Of a stretch of DNA of 64,000 nt, positions 41,791 through 53,739 are shown piece after piece (positions within the stretch are counted from its first letter, which is position 1; every line of letters starts with the position of its first letter). The translations under genes and the position numbers were made by a program. The notes under the pieces are model-generated. The model was not told the origin of the DNA. It worked only from the letters and a program-made list of their open reading frames with translations, and did not search any database. Source of the DNA: Schistocerca nitens (Eukaryota; Arthropoda; Insecta; Orthoptera; Acrididae); contig NC_064617.1 in the NCBI RefSeq assembly GCF_023898315.1, forward strand, positions 718,907,202 through 718,971,201, in the 5' to 3' direction.

Positions 41791-43470
41791 GTTTATCTGC
41801 CAAACTAATGCCAGTCGTTTTGATATATGCAGAGTAGAAAGTCTGTGATTTTGGCAATTTGCTTTGCACTTATTAATTGAATATGACGTGTAGCAGATAC
41901 ACGTATATTACAGTCATGAATATTTCAATAGGCAACGTATTAATTCAGGAAGTCGTGAATATCTTGAAGATGGTTGGATGAAGCTGTCGTTGTGAGACAA
42001 AGCTGCTGGAAGCTCGTGGCGCACAGAGCTACACACAGTTGCACTTGGAAGATGGCTGCAGTGATGTACAAATGTCGATGACTGCAACCAGCGAATGAAC
42101 GTTCCAGTTCTTCAATGGTCTCATGAACACAGTCGCTGACGTGCTGCGTGGCAAAATATAATGTCTTCGGGCAAGCCCAATTTAAGCTTGTCTTATAGTG
42201 ATTTCTACATACATGTTAGATGAAAACATGCTTTTTGCAATATGGCCTTAAGTGATGCAGCGGATAAACGCTATGTGCGATAGTTTGGAACACCAATGGA
42301 TGCAACGTGCGATCTCGATTCATACGTGTTGAAAGCAGTCTGGACATCTACACTACATCAGGGAGGTTCCAGAGCAGCTCTTTCGGATAACTACACGCGC
42401 TGTATGCGTAGAAGACAATATCACGACAAATGTGGCTACGAATATGATGAAACTAACAGGCAACACTACTACCCTGTTCTGGAAGGTCACCTAACACATG
42501 GCCTATCGAACTCGTTGGGATGTGTTTGGCAGACAACGTATTCGTCATGCTGCTCCAGCTTCACTGTTGATAATTTTTATCCTTATGTAATCGGATATAA
42601 ACTGGGTGTGGGGTGATAGGAAATTGTCCAGACCCTCTTTGATTGCTCTGTTTACAGCACCTGGCGATTCGCATCATACTGAACTTTCAGAGATCATATA
42701 CAATTCAGAACTCCCAATGAATTGTGCATTGACATGTATCTAATCTGTAGAAAAATTCTTTTTATTACTGGTAGCCGTCCCTGTGTTTCCATTTTCACAA
42801 AAAAGTGTAGACTGTAGCCCTGTGTAATATGGACTTTCTTCTCTGTTGGGTATATAAATGGGATAACATGAAGAAATCGGTGCACGTGCGGGACGTGGAT
42901 GCAAGATTACACCTCAGGTGCTCCAGTGCCCTCAGTATCAGGTAAAATTCCACATAAAACTCCAGTAATTAGTCTGATAATCATACACTGAGGATGCATA
43001 ATGAAATAAAACAGATAGGGAAGACATCACACTTCACAGGATGGTAGTATATTGTCGAAGATGTTTGACAAATCTTTGATAAAAGCTAGGTCTACCCTCT
43101 AACATTTATAAAAGTATCCCAGTAAACTCTCAAATGTTTTATAAAACGTCTTTTATAAGAGCAATGCGGGCCATACGTAACGGGTTAATGGTATTAAGTT
43201 GAACTGTTTGAAAATATAAATTTGAAACACTCAATCTGAGATGTTTTTGCTTTAATTAGGACTCCCACTGCCCTACCAACAGCTCTACAGGTTTTTGGCT
43301 GAAAAGTAATGGACTCTGCGATGTGTCATTTCTCTAACAGCCCACTTTATGTAGAGGATGTACGTACTTAAAGATGAAAGCTCACTGTCTGTGATAGGCA
43401 GCAACATAGGTACATGGCACATTTCGAACACGTCATCGACCTTATCTCGTATACATGTAAACAAATATAC
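41791..43470. other. Unassigned sequence
   Basis: A 106-codon open frame at 42296-42616 (+) has no recognisable motif and I do not call it a gene. Nothing else was recognised. Confidence 0.5.
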
Positions 43471-43471
43471 C

Positions 43472-43831
43472 ATAATGTAAACTAGGCTTATAACTGGGAT
43501 GTTTTGTTCCAGAATTAAATTAAAAATAATTCCCACTGCTGGTTCTGACAGAGGATTTTGGGAGGTTGCGTTGATTGCAAGGCAACCAACAGGGACACCT
43601 CCCACCCCACTATCAGCTAATATGGTACCTGGCTGAAAACTCGCTTATTCTGCGAAAGGTAGAACTAGAACAGCCCACTCTGCGTTTAATGGCAGATGAT
43701 GAAAAGTAAAGAAAAATAAGAAATTTTGTATAGTAAGACACACTACAATGTAAACTAGGCTTATAACTGGGATGTTTGTTCCGGAATTAAATTAAAAGTA
43801 ATTGCTACTGCTGGTTCTGACAGGGGAAGTG
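43472..43831 (+). repeat. Direct repeat of ~85 bp, two copies 274 bp apart
   Basis: AATGTAAACTAGGCTTATAA with CTGGGATGTT and GCTGGTTCTGACAG occurs at 43473-43557 and again at 43747-43830, with a handful of mismatches and one indel. The second copy leads directly into the Penelope-like remnant. Confidence 0.85.
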
Positions 43832-43847
43832 CAACCCTTGGCTCAGA

Positions 43848-44040
43848 GTGGTATATACAAAATCACTTGCAAGCAGTGTGAAGAAATGTGTATTGGTTAG
43901 TCAGACAGAGCTGTGACAATTGGGTGCGTGAACATGAGAGAAGCTGGAGATTAAGGAAGAAAGATTTAACCTTTGCTGATTATCTTTTAGCTGGAAACCA
44001 TTCATATGAAGTAGAATATGAACTTTTACATTCTTTTTAA
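43848..44040 (+). pseudogene. Penelope-like element GIY-YIG endonuclease remnant
   Basis: GIYKITCKQCEEMCIG followed by a stop, then in another frame REHERSWRLRKKDLTFADYL and LAGNHSYEVEYELLHSF. The GIY…CIG spacing, the CxxC pair in between, and the later EH and NH positions fit the GIY-YIG nuclease at the C-terminus of Penelope reverse transcriptases. One stop and one frame change are visible. The RT domain is not found upstream. Confidence 0.65.
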
Positions 44041-44499
44041 AGTGACCCCACTGGAAACACTGGAAAACAAGAAGTACATGACACAGAATAGCAGCCTAGT
44101 AGTAAAAGATTTTACATTTTCCCCTTTGTAAAATTAAGTTTTTGTCACAAATACTTGAGTCAAACTGTAAATTCATCTTATTTCTCATCTATTGTTAAAA
44201 GTACTACCACATGAAAATTTCGTTTATCACTTTTTCTAGTTATTGTATTTATTTCTGTGTGACACAAAACTGTAATGTTTTCCTGTATACACACACTGTC
44301 ATTTTTTTATCTTCTGCACAAATAATATCTGCGTAAGTCGTACATCGTATTTATCTGTGTCTGCGATATTCATTTGTCACGTAAGATGACCCGAGAAGCC
44401 GAAAGCCAGTTCCTGATCAAATAAATAAGATTTCCCAGGGCTCCAGGAAATGTTTTGCTTTTTAATATTGTTATCATGTTCTGCCAAGCACCAACGGAA

Positions 44500-45000
44500 A
44501 ATCCAGTTAATGTTATGTTTTTAATTACGTCCACATCTAATTGGATTCATATTTCACGCATGGAACACCTTAACAAAAAATACAATAATGTTTCAGCACG
44601 TTGCATATCAGTGAACACACGTAGCTGTTACATTAACTGTTGCACATGTCGGTCTCGTCTTTCGATGCAATATTCCACTCGTTTATCCAGTGAGTTACGT
44701 TCTTTCAGACACTTTTTGAACATTTAATATAGCTTGGCTAGACTGTACAATTCTTCAGTCAAATCTTCGGGAGCGCCATGCCACGCTTCACATTCGAGAC
44801 GGCCCAGATAGCAAAATTCACAGGACTGAGGTCAGGTGACCTAGGAGGTCGAGGTACAGGTCCTGCTTGACCTAACCATTTTCGACCATAGATTCTAAAG
44901 GTCGCTTTATATCAGCAACTAAATGTGCCGATTCCATCTTATCTGTAGCACCACTCGGTGTGGGGGAGGGGGTAAGAAGGAAGTGACATGTAAAATTAAT
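44500..45000 (-). pseudogene. DD41D-like mariner transposase C-terminal remnant
   Basis: Minus-strand translation gives ATDKMESAHLVADIKRPLES, then WLGQAGPVPRPPRSPDLSPV and NFAIWA. This pattern corresponds to the second-Asp to third-Asp region of the transposases at 18285 and 24480. The third catalytic Asp is replaced (NFAIW for DFxLW). No termini seen. Confidence 0.65.
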
Positions 45001-45295
45001 CAAAAGGAACTGACATCTGTGTCAAATACAGAACTTTCAGAAACTCTGTTTTGACTGCTGACAGTTCCGTCGACATGTATTGTGGGTTTGATGTAAAAAC
45101 ATCTGGAAACGTCGAATAACAGTGTCGGATTCATGATGTACTGGATTATTGGGCTGACTGTTCACTGTCTCGACGACAAGTTTTGCGTTAAATTAATATT
45201 ATACGACAGATTTTATTTCGATATATTTAAACTGTATTTATATTTTTTTCTTTTAAACAGCATGTAAGGATATTAGGTTTGTTTTTACACCATGT

Positions 45296-48060
45296 TGTTG
45301 TTGTTGATGTGGTTTTCAGTCCTGAGACTGGTGTGATGCAGCTCTCCATTCTACTCTATCATGTGCAAGCTTCTTCATCTCCCAGTACTTAATGCAACCT
45401 ACATCCTTCTGAATCTGCTTAATATATTCATCTCTTGGTCTCCCTCTACGATTTTTACCCTCCACGCTGCCCTCCAATGCTAAATTTGTGATCCCCTGAT
45501 GCCTCAGAACATGTCCTACCAACCGGTCCCTTCTTCTTGTCTACCCATCTAATCTTCAGCATTCTTCTGTAGCACCACATTTCGAATACTTCTATTCTCT
45601 TCTTGTCTAAACTATTTATCGTCCATGTTTCAATTCCATACATGGCTACACGCCATACAAATACTTTCAGAAACGACTTCTTGACACTTAAATCTATACT
45701 CGATGTTAACACATTTTTCTTCTTCAGAAACGCTTTCCTTGCCATTGCCAATCTACATTTTATATCCTCTCTACTTCGACCATCATCAGTTATTTTGCTC
45801 CCCAAATAGCAAACTTCTTTACTACTTTAAGTGTCTCATTTCCTCAAAGTTTTTATTTCTTCTCAATGTATTTTAATACCTACTCCGAATTTTTCTTTTG
45901 TTTCCTTTACTGCTTGCTTAATATACAGATTGAATAATATCGGGGAGAGGCTACAACCCTGTTTCACTCCCTTCCCAACCACTGCTTCCCTTTCGTGCCC
46001 ATTGACTCTTTATAACTGCCAACTGGTTTCTGTACAAATTGTAAATAGCCTTTCGCTCCCTGTATTTCACCCCTGCCACCTTTAGAATTTGAAAGAGAGT
46101 ATTCCAGTCAACATTGTCAAAAGCTTTCTCTAAGTCTACAAATGATAGAAACGTAGGTTTGCCTTTCCTTAATCCTTCTTCTAAGATAAGCCGTAAGGTC
46201 AGTATTGCCTCACGTGTTCTATTATTTCTACGGAATCCAAACTGATTTTCCCCGTGGTCGGCTTCTACCAGTTTTTCCATTCGTATGTAAAGAATTTGTG
46301 TTAGTATTTCGCAGCTGTGACATATTAAACTGATAGTTCGGTAATTTTCATATCTGTCAACACCTGCTTTCTTTGGGATTGGAATTATTATATTCTTCTT
46401 GAAGTCTGAGGGTATTTCGCCTGTCTCACCCATCTTGCTCACCAGATGGTAGAGTTTTGTCATGACTGGCTCTCCCAAGGCCGTTAGTAGTTCTAATGGA
46501 TTGTTGTCTACTCCCGGGGCCTTGTTTCGACTCAGGTCTTTCAGTGCTCTGTCAAACTCTTCACGCAGTATCGTATCTCCCATTTCATCTTCATCTACCT
46601 CCTCTTCCATTTCCATAATATTGTGCTCAAGTACATCGCCCTTCTATAGACCCTCTATATACTCCTACTACCTTTCTACTTTCCCTTCTTTGCTTAGAAC
46701 TGGGCTTCCATCTGAGCTCTTGATATTCATACAAGTGGCTCTCTTTTCTCCAAAGGTCTCTTTAATTTTCCTGTAGGCAGTATCTATCTTACCTCTAGTG
46801 AGATAAGCCTCTACATCCTTACATTTGTCCTCTAGTAGTCCCTGCTTAGACATTTTGCACTTCCTGTCGATCTCATTTTTGATACGTTTGTATTCCTTTT
46901 TGCTTGCTTCATTTACTGCATTTTTATATTTTCTCCTTTCATCAATTAAATTCAATATTTCGTCTGTTTCCCAAGGATTTCTACTAACCCTCGTCTTTTT
47001 ACCTATTTGATACTCTGCTGCCACCACCACTTCATCCCTCAGAGCTACCCATTCTTCTTCTACTATATTTCTTTCGCCCATTCCTGTCAATTGTTCCCGT
47101 ATGCTCTCCCTGAAACTCTGTACAACCTCTGGTTCTTTCAGTTTATCCAGGTCCCATCTCCTTAAATTCCCACCTTTTTGCAGTTTCCTTAGTTTTAATC
47201 TACAGTCCATAACCAATAGATTGTGGTCAGAGTCCACATCTGCTTCTGGAAATGTCTTACAATTTAAAACCTGGTTCCTAAATCTCGGTCTTACCATTAT
47301 ATAATCTATCTGATACCTTCTAGTATCTCCAGGATTCTTCCATGTGTTCAACCTTCTTTTATGCTTCTTGAACCAAGTGTTAGCTATGATTAAGTTATGC
47401 TCTGTGCAAAATTCTACCAGACGGCTTCCTCTTTCATTTCTTACCCCAAATCCATATTCACCTACTATGTTTCCTTCTCTCCCTTTTCCTACTCTCGAAT
47501 TCCAGTCACCCATGACTATTAAATTTTCATCTCCCTTCACTACCTGAATAATTTCTTTTATCTCATCATACATTTCATCAATTTCTCCATCATCTGCAGA
47601 GCTAGTTGGCATATAAACTTGTATACTGTAGTAGACAAGGGTTTCGTGTCTATCTTGGCCACAATAATGCGTTCACTATGCTGTTTGTAGTAGCTTACCC
47701 GTACTCCTATTTTTTATTCATTATTAAACCTACTCCTGCATTACCCCTATTTGATTTTGTATTTATAAACCAGTATTCACCTGCCCAAAAGTCTTGTTCC
47801 TACTGCCACCGAACTTCACTAATTACCACTATATCTAACTTTAACCTATCCATTTCCCTTTTTAAATTTTGGAACCTACCTGCCCGATTAAGGGATCTGA
47901 CATTCCACGCTCCGATCCGTAGAATGCCAGTTTGCTTTCTCCTGATAACGACGTCCTCTTGAGTAGTCCCCGCCCGGAAATTCGAATGGGGGACTATTTT
48001 ACCACCGGAATATTTTACCCAAGTGGACGCCATCGCCATTTAACCATACAGTAAAGCTAC
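45296..48060 (-). pseudogene. RTE-type LINE, copy B, nearly full length with deletions
   Basis: Minus-strand blocks match the copy at 50750-54044 from the endonuclease start (RIGAWNVRSLNRAGR, 47800-48039) through MGDWNSRVGKG, DSDHNLLVMDC, SFVDLEKAFDNVDWN and the C-terminal RGRPRDEYIKQIQKDVG. The 3' (GTT)n tail begins near 45294. A ~175-bp deletion near 45836 removes the RT FADD box, and a ~65-bp deletion lies near 45540. It shares a TAG codon (about 46645) with the other copy between the endonuclease and RT regions. Several frameshifts occur. Confidence 0.9.
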
Positions 48061-48397
48061 CATACAGTAAACCATAGTGTAGAAAATATTTAATGCCCCT
48101 CCCTATCTCATAAAGACTAATATTAATAAGTAACTGGGCAACGGCGGGTAACCTATATATTTATGTACTGACACCACTTCGGTCATTCAACTCACTTCAC
48201 ACTGCCAACCTTACTTACACAATCACCATTTTTCTGCAGACGTAACAATCGAGTTTCGCTGTGAACTGTTCCATTTGTGTAAACGAAGTAACTGTTTGCT
48301 GCAAGACACGACCGATGACTCCAATGCAACTGTTAAATAGTATACATCTGTATGTTGCTTCTTTGCGGTACTAATATTACCTATTGTCTACAGCATA
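48061..48397. other. Unassigned sequence
   Basis: Nothing recognised; a short ACCATACAGTAAA tandem pair lies at about 48043-48071. Confidence 0.55.
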
Positions 48398-48399
48398 TA

Positions 48400-49787
48400 C
48401 ACTACTGACCAATAGAATTGCTACACCATGAAGATGACGTGCTACAGACGCGAAATTTAACCGACAGGAAGAAGATGCTGTGATATGCAAATGATTAGCT
48501 TTTCAGAGCATTCACACAAGGTTGGCGCCGGTGGCGACACCTACAACGTGCTGACATGAGGAAAGTTCCCAACCGATTTCTCATACACAAACACCAGTTG
48601 ACCGGCGTTGCCTAGTGAAATGTAGTGATGCCTCATGTAAGGAGGAGAAATGCGTACCATCACGTTTCCGACTTTGATAAAGGTTGGATTGCTGTTTATC
48701 GTTTCGCGACATTGCCGCTCGTGTTGGTCGAAATCCAATGACTGTTAGCAGAATATGGAATCGGTGGGTTCAGGAGGATAATACGGAACGCCGTGCTGGA
48801 TCCCAGCGGCCTCGTATCTCTAACAGTCGAGATGACAGGCATCTTATCCGTATGGCTGTAACGGATCGTGCAGCCACGTCTTGATCCCTGAGTCAACAGA
48901 TGGGGACATTTGCAAGACAACAACCATCTACACGAACAGTTCGACGACGTTTGCAGCAGCGTGGACTATCAGCTCGGAGACCATGGCTGCTGTTACCCTT
49001 GACGCTGCATCACGGACAGAAGCGCCTGCGATGGTGTACTCAACGACGAACCTGGGTGCACGAATGGCAAAACGTCATATTTTCGGATGAATCCAGGTTC
49101 TGTTTACAGCATCATGATGGTCGCAGCCGTGTTTGGCGACATCGCGGTGAACGCACATTGGAAGCGTGTATTCGTCATCGCCATACTGGCGTATCATCCT
49201 TCGTAATGGTATGGGGTGCCATTGGTTACACGTCTCGGTCACCTCTTGCTCACATTGACGGCACTTTGAACGGTAGACGTTACATTTCAGATGTGTTACG
49301 ACCCGTGGCTCTATCCTTCATTCGATCCCTGCGAAACCCTACATTTCAGCAGGATAATGCACGACCGCATGTTGCAGGTCCTGAACTGGCCTTTCTGGAT
49401 ACAGAAAATGTTCGACTGCTTCCCTGGCCAGCACATTCTCCAGATCTCTCACCAAATGAAAACGTCTGGTCAATGGTGGCCGAGCAACTGGCTCGTCACA
49501 ATACGCCAGTCACTACTCTTGATGAACTGTGGTATCGAGTTGAAGCTGAATGCGCAGCTGTACCTGTACACGCCATCCAAGCTCTGTTTGACTCAATGCA
49601 CAGACGTATCAAGTCCGTTATTACGCCCAGAGGTGGTTGTTCTGGGTACTGATTTCTCAGGATGTATGCACCCAAATTGCGTGAAAATGCAATCACATGT
49701 CAGTTCTAGTATAATATATTTGTCCAATGAATACCCGTTTATCATCTTGATTTCTTCTTGGTGTAGCAATTGTAATGGCCAGTAGTG
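48400..49787 (+). mobile_element. Tc1-like transposon with CACTACTG ends (DD34E), 1388 bp
   Basis: Inverted ends CACTACTGACCAATAGAATT and (reverse complement) CACTACTGGCCATTACAATT are each followed by GCTACACCA. TA dinucleotides sit at 48398-48399 and 49788-49789. It is a family distinct from the CACTCCTGG element at 10231. Confidence 0.92.
48628..49652 (+). pseudogene. DD34E Tc1-like transposase, one frameshift and one nonsense codon
   Basis: Start at 48628 (MPHVRRRNAYHHVSDFDKGW). A frame change near 48705 links it to the helix-turn-helix block RDIAARVGRNPMTVSRIWNR. A TGA at 48882-48884 (CGA to TGA likely) precedes the long frame 48900-49652. Catalytic positions are NVIFSDESRF (first Asp), FQQDNARPHVAG (second Asp) and SPDLSPNENVW (Glu), with 34 residues between the last two. 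The C-terminus ITPRGGCSGY is complete. Confidence 0.9.
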
Positions 49788-50738
49788 TATGTTCTGCATC
49801 CATCTCCATAGCAGTTTCATACACGAAACCACCGGAAATACAGTGTTACGTCATTTTCTGTTAATATTTGTGAGATCACTGAAATTGTCCGCATTCGAAT
49901 TTTGTTGCGTATTTTCATGTCAGGGCACATGTCCACGAGTTGCATAAGAAGCTGCTCCCTTCACGCTGTGATAACCACTATTCCACTTCACGTCACGCTG
50001 CTGTGGACGATATGCTGTTATCTCTGTCCCAGATAAATCTCTGCGAGATGAGAACGAGAGTTTAGCGCAGTGACGTGACCTTCGTACCGGAAAGCTCATA
50101 GATGATAATGGGACCTCATCATAATGGGTCACAATGGAACGTCCAGATAAAATTCCACGTAAGGAAACCACGGATAATCTCGGTAGTACTACATGCTCGT
50201 GAGTTAGGGAAGGCACGCGGCAGCTACAAACCACGTAAGTTTTATATTTATAAACTAATGGACAGGACGAATATTACGGATAGACTTAATTAGAAATGTT
50301 GAGGAGTAGTTAATGACGTAAAAGACAGTGATATTGTTTTACGAAAGGTGTTATAGATTTCATCATATGGCGTCTTTTAGTATGAAATGAACCGTGGATG
50401 CAGCAATTGCTATGTTTGTTACTTCATTGCCGGTGTGTTCTTGTAAGGATAGTCCACCACTGAAAATGCGTGTCGGTCGTAGAGCGGAAGGACTTCTAGC
50501 TCCAGCTTACCATAATAAAGAACGAAAACCTCTCGGGTCAGAAATTCCTCAACAGAGTACTAGATGTTCTTCAGAGTGAGATAAGGTACGATTTAAAATA
50601 GTTTTGCAGGTCGAAGTCTTCATCACACTGACTTTGTCAAACATTTCACCTGCTAGATTTCATGTCATAAGGAAGTGTATAAATGTCTGATATTGTTGAT
50701 TTGACGGTGGCGTAAGAGTGGGTCTTCTAGTCCTTTTC
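49788..50738. other. Unassigned sequence
   Basis: No supported gene or repeat. Confidence 0.55.
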
Positions 50739-50769
50739 ACTTCAAACGTTGTTGTTGTTGTTGTGGTCT

Positions 50770-52308
50770 TCAGTCCTGAGACTGGTTTGATGCAGCTCTC
50801 CATGCTACTCTATCCTGTGCAAGCTTCTTCATCTCCCAGTACCTACTGCAACCTACATCCTTCTGAATCTGCTTAGTGTATTGATCTCTTGGTCTCCCTC
50901 TACGATTTTTACCCTCCACGCTGCCCTCCAATGCTAAATTTGTGATCCCTTGATGCCTCAAAACATGTCCTACCAACCGATCCCTTCTTCTAGTCAAGTT
51001 GTGCCAGAAACTTCTCTTCTCCCCAATCCTATTCAATACCTCCTCATTAGTTACGTGATCTACCCACCTTATCTTCAGCATTCTTCTGTAGCACCACATT
51101 TCGAAAGCTTCTATTCTCTTCTTGTCCAAACTGGTTATCGTCCATGTTTCACTTCCATACATGGCTACACTCCATACAAATACTTTCAGAAACGACTTCC
51201 TGACACTTAAATCTATACTCGATGTTAACAAATTTCCTTTCTTCACAAACGATTTCCTTGCCATTGCCAGTCTACATTTTATATCCTCTCTACTTCGACC
51301 ATCATCAGTTATTTTACTCCCTAAATAGCAAAACTCCTTTACTACTTTAAGTGTCTCATTTCCTAATCTAATCCCCTCAGCATCACCTGATTTAATTTGA
51401 CTACATTCCATTATCCTCGTTTTGCTTTTGTTGATGTTCATCTTATATCCTCCCTTCAAGGCACCATCCATTCCGTTCAACTGCTCTTCCAAGTCCTTTG
51501 CTGTCTCTGACAGAATTACAATGTCATCGGCGAACCTCAAAGTTTTTACTTCTTCTCCATGAATTTTAATACCTACCCCGAATTTTTCTTTTGTTTCCTT
51601 TACTGCTTGCTCAATATACAGATTGAATAACATCGGGGAGAGGCTACAACCCTGTCTCACTCCTTTCCCAACCACTGCTTCCCTTTCATGCCCCTCGACT
51701 CTTATAACTGCCATCTGGTTTCTGTACAAATTGTACATAGCCTTTCGCTCCCTGTATTTTACCCCTGCCACCTTCAGAATTTGAAAGAGAGTATTCCAGT
51801 TAACGTTGTCAAAAGCTTTCTCTAAGTCTACAAATGCTAGAAACGTAGGTTTGCCTTTTCTTAATCTTTCTTCTAAGATAAGTCGTAAGGTTAGTATTGC
51901 CTCACGTGTTCCAACATTTCTACGGAATCCAAACTGATCTTCCCCGAGATCCGCTTCTACCAGTTTTTCCATTCGTCTGTAAAGAATTCGCGTTAGTATT
52001 TTGCAGCTGTGACATATTAAACTGATAGTTCGGTAATTTTCACCTCTGTCAACACCTGCTTTCTTTGGTATTGGAATTATTATATTCTTCTTGAAGTCTG
52101 TGGGTATTTCGCCTGTCTCATACATCTTGCTCACCAGATGGTAGAGTTTTGTCATGACTGGCTCTCCCAAGGCCATCAGTAGTTCTAATGGAATGTTGTC
52201 TACTCCCGGGGCCTTGTTTCGACTCAGGTCTTTCAGTGCTCTGTCAAACTCTTCACGCAGTATCTTATCTCCCATTTCATCTTCATCTACATCCTCTTCC
52301 ATTTCCAT
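50770..52308 (-). CDS. RTE reverse transcriptase part of ORF (512 codons)
   Basis: This is reverse transcriptase that copies the element's RNA at the target site. Blocks in order are ALKDLSRNKAPGVDNIPLEL, IPIPKKAGVDRGENYRTISL, RRMEKLVEADLGEDQFGFRR, FVDLEKAFDNVNW, VRQGCSLSPMLFNLYIEQ and RFADDIVILSE (catalytic Asp pair). These are followed by YLGSKITDDGRSREDI and a C-terminal region ending KKLAQDRVAWRAASNQSQD. The Met at 52308 is just the first after the TAG at 52336-52338. Codons between are open in the same frame, so this is the downstream half of one ORF and not a separate gene. Confidence 0.9.
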   Translation of the reverse strand: MEMEEDVDEDEMGDKILREEFDRALKDLSRNKAPGVDNIPLELLMALGEPVMTKLYHLVSKMYETGEIPTDFKKNIIIPIPKKAGVDRGENYRTISLICHSCKILTRILYRRMEKLVEADLGEDQFGFRRNVGTREAILTLRLILEERLRKGKPTFLAFVDLEKAFDNVNWNTLFQILKVAGVKYRERKAMYNLYRNQMAVIRVEGHEREAVVGKGVRQGCSLSPMLFNLYIEQAVKETKEKFGVGIKIHGEEVKTLRFADDIVILSETAKDLEEQLNGMDGALKGGYKMNINKSKTRIMECSQIKSGDAEGIRLGNETLKVVKEFCYLGSKITDDGRSREDIKCRLAMARKSFVKKGNLLTSSIDLSVRKSFLKVFVWSVAMYGSETWTITSLDKKRIEAFEMWCYRRMLKIRWVDHVTNEEVLNRIGEKRSFWHNLTRRRDRLVGHVLRHQGITNLALEGSVEGKNRRGRPRDQYTKQIQKDVGCSRYWEMKKLAQDRVAWRAASNQSQD

Positions 52309-52335
52309 AATATTGTCCTCAAGTACATCGCCCTT

Positions 52336-53733
52336 CTATAGACCCTCTATATACTCCTTCCACCTTTCTGCCTTCCCTTCTTTGCTTAGAACTGGGTTGC
52401 CATCTGAGCTCTTGATATTCATACAAGTGGTTCTCTTCTCTCCAAAGGTCTCTTTAATTTTCCTGTAGGCAGTATCTATCTTGCCCCTAGTGAGACAAGC
52501 CTCTACATCCTTACATTTGTCCTCTAGCCATCCCTGCTTAGCCATTTTGCACTTTCTGTCGATCTCATTTTTGAGACGTTTGTATTCCCTTTTGCCTGCT
52601 TCATTTACTGCATTTTTATATTTTCTCCTTTCATCAATTAAATTCAATATTTCTTCTGTTACCCAAGGATTTCTATTAGCCCTCGTCTTTTTACCTACTT
52701 GATCCTCTGCTGCCTTCACTACTTCATCCCTCAGAGCTACCAATTCTTCTTCTACGGTATTTCTTTCCCCCATTCCTGTCAATTGTTCCCTTATGCTCTC
52801 CCTGAAACTCTGTACAACCTCTGGTTCTTTCAGTTTATCCAGGTCCCATCTCCTTAAATTCCCACCTTTTTGCAGTTTCTTCAGTTTCAATCTGCAGTTC
52901 ATAACCAATAGATTGTGGTCAGAATCCACATCTGCCCCTGGAAATGTCTTACAATTTAAAACCTGTTTCCTAAATCTCTGTCTTACCCTTATATAATCTA
53001 TCTGATACCTATTAGTATCTCCAGGATTCTTCCAGGTATACAACCTTCTTTTATGATTCTTGAACCAAGTGTTAGCTATGATTAAGTTATGCTCTGTGCA
53101 AAATTCTACAAGGCGGCTTCCTCTTTCATTTCTTCCCCCCAGTCCATATTCACCTACTATGTTTCCTTCTCTCCCTTTTCCTACTGACGAATTCCAGTCA
53201 CCCATGACTATTAAATTTTCGTCTCCCTTCACTACCTGAATAATTTCTTTTATCTCGTCATACATTTCATCAATTTCATCATCATCTGCAGAGCTAGTTG
53301 GCATATAAACTTGTACTACTGTAGTAGGCATGGGCTTTGTGTCTATCTTGGCCACAATAATGCGTTCACTATGCTGTTTGTAGTAGCTAACCCGCACTCC
53401 TATTCTTTTATTCATTATTAAACCTACTCCTGCATTACCCCTATTTGATTTTGTATTTATAACTCTGTAATCACCTGACCAAAAGTCTTGTTCCTCCTGC
53501 CACCGAACTTCACTAATTCCCACTATATCTAACTTTAACCTATCCATTTCCCTTTTTAAATTTTCTAACCTACCTGCCCGATTAAGGGATCTGACATTCC
53601 ACGCTCCGATCCGTAGAATGCCAGTTTTCTTTCTCCTGATAACGACGTCCTCTTGAGTAGTCCCCGCCCGGAGATCCGAATGGGGGACTATTTTATCTCC
53701 GGAATATTTTACCCAAGAGGACGCCATCATCAT
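52336..53733 (-). CDS. RTE APE-type endonuclease part of ORF (465 codons)
   Basis: The N-terminal half of the RTE protein nicks the target DNA. Visible motifs are ILRIGAWNVRSLNRAGR, ISEVRWQEEQDFWSGDYR (catalytic-type Glu), VVQVYMPTSSADDD, LIVMGDWNSSVGKG, YQIDYIRVRQRF and VDSDHNLLVMN (Asp/His pair). The Met at 53733 (MMMASSWVKYSGDKI) is the first in frame. Translation stops at TAG (52336-52338). That codon falls in YIEGL*KGDVLED, in the same frame as the RT, and the identical TAG is present in copy B. Confidence 0.9.
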   Translation of the reverse strand: MMMASSWVKYSGDKIVPHSDLRAGTTQEDVVIRRKKTGILRIGAWNVRSLNRAGRLENLKREMDRLKLDIVGISEVRWQEEQDFWSGDYRVINTKSNRGNAGVGLIMNKRIGVRVSYYKQHSERIIVAKIDTKPMPTTVVQVYMPTSSADDDEIDEMYDEIKEIIQVVKGDENLIVMGDWNSSVGKGREGNIVGEYGLGGRNERGSRLVEFCTEHNLIIANTWFKNHKRRLYTWKNPGDTNRYQIDYIRVRQRFRKQVLNCKTFPGADVDSDHNLLVMNCRLKLKKLQKGGNLRRWDLDKLKEPEVVQSFRESIREQLTGMGERNTVEEELVALRDEVVKAAEDQVGKKTRANRNPWVTEEILNLIDERRKYKNAVNEAGKREYKRLKNEIDRKCKMAKQGWLEDKCKDVEACLTRGKIDTAYRKIKETFGEKRTTCMNIKSSDGNPVLSKEGKAERWKEYIEGL

Positions 53734-53739
53734 TTAATC

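Noticed and set aside
42296-42616. 106-codon open frame as a host gene
   Set aside because: No motif, no family resemblance, and no splice or promoter context. It is within the length expected by chance.
52308-53733. Two separate RTE genes (a stand-alone endonuclease and a stand-alone RT)
   Set aside because: The two frames are in the same phase and joined by one TAG with continuous coding on both sides, so they are one ORF with a stop.
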